Positions 7,014 through 9,172 of a stretch of 9,172 nucleotides of DNA are shown here, piece after piece (the stretch's first letter is position 1; every line of letters starts with the position of its first letter). The stretch is from positions 1 to 9,172 of the forward strand of contig JALZVA010000083.1 in the NCBI GenBank assembly GCA_023301335.1, written 5' to 3'. Source of the stretch: Akkermansiaceae bacterium (lineage in GTDB: Bacteria > Verrucomicrobiota > Verrucomicrobiia > Verrucomicrobiales > Akkermansiaceae). The notes beneath the pieces are model-generated. The model had not been told where the DNA came from. It searched no databases and was given only the letters and a program-made list of their open reading frames with translations. The position numbers were made by a program, and so were the translations under genes.

Positions 7014-8146
7014 GTGTTAAGAATAGTGTGCTCCCAATCTTTCCAAACTGGTTCATAGTCTTGCTTACTGAGGACCGTGCTAATTTCCGCTGCGGATCTA
7101 GTGTCATCAATGGTGAATTGCTCGGTTGCCTTTGAACATGCTGGATTTTCTGTGAGTTCGACTCGTTTCCCTTTGACTGTATGGTGTAAATCCTCTTCAC
7201 CCGCTCCTGTGTATCCTCCAGGTTCGGTTGCTGAGCCAGCTGACATGTGTGTGATGCCCAAGGGAATCATCGCATCTCTAAGTTGTTTCGACTCTCTTGT
7301 GGAAAAGACAATGTGGACATGCGGGAAGCAAATTCTAAACGCGCAGACTAGCTGAACGAGGGATCTATCGGAGAGGTAAAGATCGGGATCTGGGGTATAT
7401 TCATAGTTTCCTGCATAGGGGCGCATACGGGGGAAAGCTATAGAAAATTGAGCCTTCCAGCAGTGCTTATAGAGGTATTCAAGGTGAGCTGCTAGGGCGA
7501 TAGCTTCGTCTTTCCACGGAGCTAGGCCAAAGAGTGCGCCAATGCCAATACGTCGAAAGCCTCCCTCATAAGCACGTTCAGCGCACTCGAGACGCCAATC
7601 AAACTTCTTTTTAGGGCCTGCTGTGTGGAGCTTCGCATAGACCTCTCGATTGTAGGTCTCTTGATAGACAATCAGACCTTCCGCACCGTGCTGAACGATG
7701 TCTGCGTATTGATCTCCTTCCAAGGGACCGACTTCTAGAGCGATGGTAGGAATAAAAGATTTAATCGCATCGATGCATTTCTGAAGGTATCCCTCGGAGA
7801 CGAATTTTGGGTGTTCCCCTGCGACTAACAGAATATTTCTAAACCCTTGGTCGTAGAGATGTTTGGCCTCTTTGACCACTTGGTCAACGCTTAGTGTAAG
7901 CCGAAGGATGTCTGTATTGTCGCGTGAAAAGCCACAGTATTTACAGTTGTTGACACATTCGTTAGAGACGTAGAGGGGGGCGAATAATCGCATTGTCTTT
8001 CCGAAGTGCTGGAGTGTAAGACCTTGGCTTTTCTTCGCCATGCCTTCGAGCTCTGTATCTGAACAGGGTGAGATGAGCTGCTCAAAATGTTGTAGCAGGA
8101 GAGACTTCTCGTCAGGAAGCTGGTTGAATGTATCGACAAAGCTCAT
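7010..8146 (-). CDS. thiH: 2-iminoacetate synthase (tyrosine lyase), radical SAM
   Basis: ThiH cleaves L-tyrosine with a 5'-deoxyadenosyl radical to dehydroglycine (2-iminoacetate) and p-cresol. Dehydroglycine then feeds thiazole-phosphate formation by ThiG with ThiS thiocarboxylate. The 378-residue length matches the family. The [4Fe-4S] site is CVNNCKYCGF, with Cys64, Cys68 and Cys71 in the radical-SAM CX3CX2C spacing. LLVAGEHP (106-113), EVGPL (138-142) and YQETYNREVY (161-170) are family signatures, as are ALFGLAPWKDE (204-214) and the C-terminal SAGSATEPGGY (302-312). The oxygen-sensitive cluster distinguishes it from ThiO, the aerobic glycine oxidase. It lies 21 bases after trpC with a strong ribosome site, and its stop overlaps the thiS start. 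ThiG, its usual complex partner, is not in the window. No TPP riboswitch is visible in the short gap. Confidence 0.96.
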   Translation of the reverse strand: MSFVDTFNQLPDEKSLLLQHFEQLISPCSDTELEGMAKKSQGLTLQHFGKTMRLFAPLYVSNECVNNCKYCGFSRDNTDILRLTLSVDQVVKEAKHLYDQGFRNILLVAGEHPKFVSEGYLQKCIDAIKSFIPTIALEVGPLEGDQYADIVQHGAEGLIVYQETYNREVYAKLHTAGPKKKFDWRLECAERAYEGGFRRIGIGALFGLAPWKDEAIALAAHLEYLYKHCWKAQFSIAFPRMRPYAGNYEYTPDPDLYLSDRSLVQLVCAFRICFPHVHIVFSTRESKQLRDAMIPLGITHMSAGSATEPGGYTGAGEEDLHHTVKGKRVELTENPACSKATEQFTIDDTRSAAEISTVLSKQDYEPVWKDWEHTILNT

Positions 8147-8151
8147 AGAAT

Positions 8152-8157
8152 CTCCTT
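8152..8157 (-). promoter_or_regulatory. Strong Shine-Dalgarno site of thiH
   Basis: The minus strand reads AAGGAG with a 5-base gap before the thiH ATG, the best placed ribosome-binding site in the window. It fixes the thiH start and suggests independent ribosome loading even if thiH is transcribed with trpC. Confidence 0.75.
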
Positions 8158-8167
8158 TTTGTAAAAT

Positions 8168-8968
8168 TTAGTGAGCGGCGTCATGCTCAGCTTCAAGCTG
8201 AAGGAAAGCTTGAATACCTTCAGCGGGTGAGTTGGCACGCATCAGTGACTCCCCTACGAGTAAGCCATTTGCTCCTGCATTAAGTGCTCGTTGAGCATCG
8301 GCAGTGGATTTAATTCCGGACTCGCTAATGAGGATGACATTGTCGGGCACCTCTTCTGCTAATCGCTCAGTCGTGGAGAGGTCGGTCGTGAAGGTTTTTA
8401 AATTTCTGTTATTGATTCCGATAAGATCGGCTTGAAGTTCAAGCGCTCGTTCCATTTCCTCTAAGTCATGCACTTCAACAAGGATGTCTAACTGAAGATC
8501 TTTTGCTGTATTATAAAATCTTTTTAGTTCCTCATCTGTAAGAGCTGCTACGATGAGAAGAATCGCATCGGCTCCGGCAACAACCGCTTCGTAAATCTGT
8601 ACTTCGTGGACGGTGAAATCTTTCCGGAGGATAGGAATAGGCGATTCCTTTGAGATTCTAGTGAGGTAGGAAAGGTTACCTTTAAAGAAATGTTCGTCAG
8701 TGAGAATGGACATGCATGTAGCTCCTCCGTCGATGTACATCCGAGCCTGTCGCAGAGGATCAAAGTTAGGGTCAATGATGCCAGCTGATGGAGAGGCTTT
8801 TTTAATTTCAGCGATGACAGATAGCTGGTGTGCACCTCGGTCGAGTGCAGAACGAAAGCCTCTAAATTCATTCCTCTCTAGTGCTGCAGCCTTTAATTTA
8901 GCAGTGCGGGGAATGAGTGATTCGATTTCTTGGCGTTTGAAAGCGATGATTTCCTGTAGTTTATCCAC
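8168..8968 (-). CDS. trpC: Indole-3-glycerol phosphate synthase
   Basis: TrpC closes the ring of CdRP (carboxyphenylamino-deoxyribulose phosphate) to indole-3-glycerol phosphate in tryptophan synthesis. The protein is a cytosolic TIM barrel of 266 residues, the normal size of a stand-alone enzyme, not fused to TrpF. Expected catalytic residues are present: Glu54 and Lys56 in VIAEIKKASPS, Lys116 in ILRKDF, Glu165 in LVEVHD, Asn186 in GINNRNL, and Glu216-Ser217 in ISESGI, followed by the phosphate-binding VGESLM. Translation must start at GTG 8968 because an in-frame TAG lies four codons upstream (8978-8980), and DKLQEIIAFKRQEI is a normal family N-terminus. Only a weak purine tract precedes it. 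No other trp gene is in the window; trpC is followed by thiH, an unusual pairing of pathways. No leader peptide rich in Trp was found upstream. Confidence 0.96.
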   Translation of the reverse strand: MDKLQEIIAFKRQEIESLIPRTAKLKAAALERNEFRGFRSALDRGAHQLSVIAEIKKASPSAGIIDPNFDPLRQARMYIDGGATCMSILTDEHFFKGNLSYLTRISKESPIPILRKDFTVHEVQIYEAVVAGADAILLIVAALTDEELKRFYNTAKDLQLDILVEVHDLEEMERALELQADLIGINNRNLKTFTTDLSTTERLAEEVPDNVILISESGIKSTADAQRALNAGANGLLVGESLMRANSPAEGIQAFLQLEAEHDAAH

Positions 8969-9065
8969 GACGGCACTCTACTCTTAGATGGTGCATTGTA
9001 AATAGAGAACTAACTCAGCTGATGCGAAGCTTAGCAGTAGTATAAGAGCGGATAGAGAATCGAGA

Positions 9066-9092
9066 TGTTTCACTTTAATTTTGAGTGAAACA
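9066..9092. repeat. 9-bp inverted repeat upstream of trpC
   Basis: TGTTTCACT (9066-9074) and AGTGAAACA (9084-9092) are exact inverted copies separated by nine AT-rich bases. No T-run follows on either strand, so an intrinsic terminator is unlikely. Its place about 100 bases before the trpC start, and before a possible plus-strand gene at the edge, suits an operator for a dimeric regulator or a mRNA hairpin. The regulator cannot be named from the sequence. Confidence 0.5.
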
Positions 9093-9156
9093 CAGGATGG
9101 CAAAAAAATACGCGAAACTTCTTGCTATTGAGACTCATAATCATTAAGAGGTGTTC

Positions 9157-9172
9157 ATGCAGCATTCAGCAA
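9157..9172 (+). CDS. Possible start of a plus-strand gene cut by the right edge
   Basis: AAGAGG at 9146-9151 is a good Shine-Dalgarno sequence five bases before ATG at 9157, and the frame (MQHSA) is open to the window edge. Only five codons are visible, so neither identity nor reality can be judged. If real, the gene is divergent from trpC and shares the 9066-9092 inverted repeat with it. Confidence 0.25.

Noticed and set aside
8978..9060. CAGCTGAG-like segment upstream of trpC considered as part of a TPP riboswitch
   Set aside because: Only a few core bases match; the second conserved thi-box segment and pairing stems are missing.

Overview
The window is a stretch of bacterial chromosome made mostly of housekeeping biosynthesis genes, with a short accessory patch in the middle. 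It starts with hisD (histidinol dehydrogenase, minus strand), which runs off the left edge almost at its natural C-terminus. Divergent from it is a guanine-nucleotide pair, guaB (IMP dehydrogenase) and guaA (GMP synthase), on the plus strand. The right half is a minus-strand cluster read trpC > thiH > thiS > HD-domain hydrolase: one tryptophan gene, two genes of thiamin-thiazole synthesis, and a small predicted phosphohydrolase.

The region between guaA and the minus-strand cluster is the least ordinary part. Positions about 4643-5095 hold the decayed C-terminal part of an ISAs1-family transposase, broken by two frame changes and two in-frame stops. Next come a good sigma-70-type promoter (5124-5153), a T-tailed hairpin at the predicted start of the transcript (5163-5185), and a leader with small ORFs. 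These lead into a 300-residue protein with a Ser/Thr-kinase fold. It has lost the beta-3 lysine, the HRD aspartate and the catalytic-loop asparagine, so it reads as a pseudokinase. It converges with the HD hydrolase gene, leaving only 10 bases between the stop codons.

The thiazole genes are reduced. thiH and thiS overlap by ATGA, but thiG, thiF and thiE are absent here and an HD-domain hydrolase sits where a further thi gene might be expected. ThiH supplies dehydroglycine from tyrosine and ThiS carries the sulfur, so the missing partners must be encoded elsewhere if the pathway is complete. No TPP riboswitch was recognised ahead of trpC or thiH.

The organism is a bacterium. Many genes start without a clear Shine-Dalgarno sequence (hisD, guaB, guaA, trpC), whereas thiH has a strong one. 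The scattered single biosynthetic genes, a eukaryote-like kinase fold and this initiation pattern would suit a Verrucomicrobiota/PVC-type bacterium, but that is a weak inference and the sequence does not settle the phylum. No CRISPR array, tRNA, rRNA or intact mobile element was seen.
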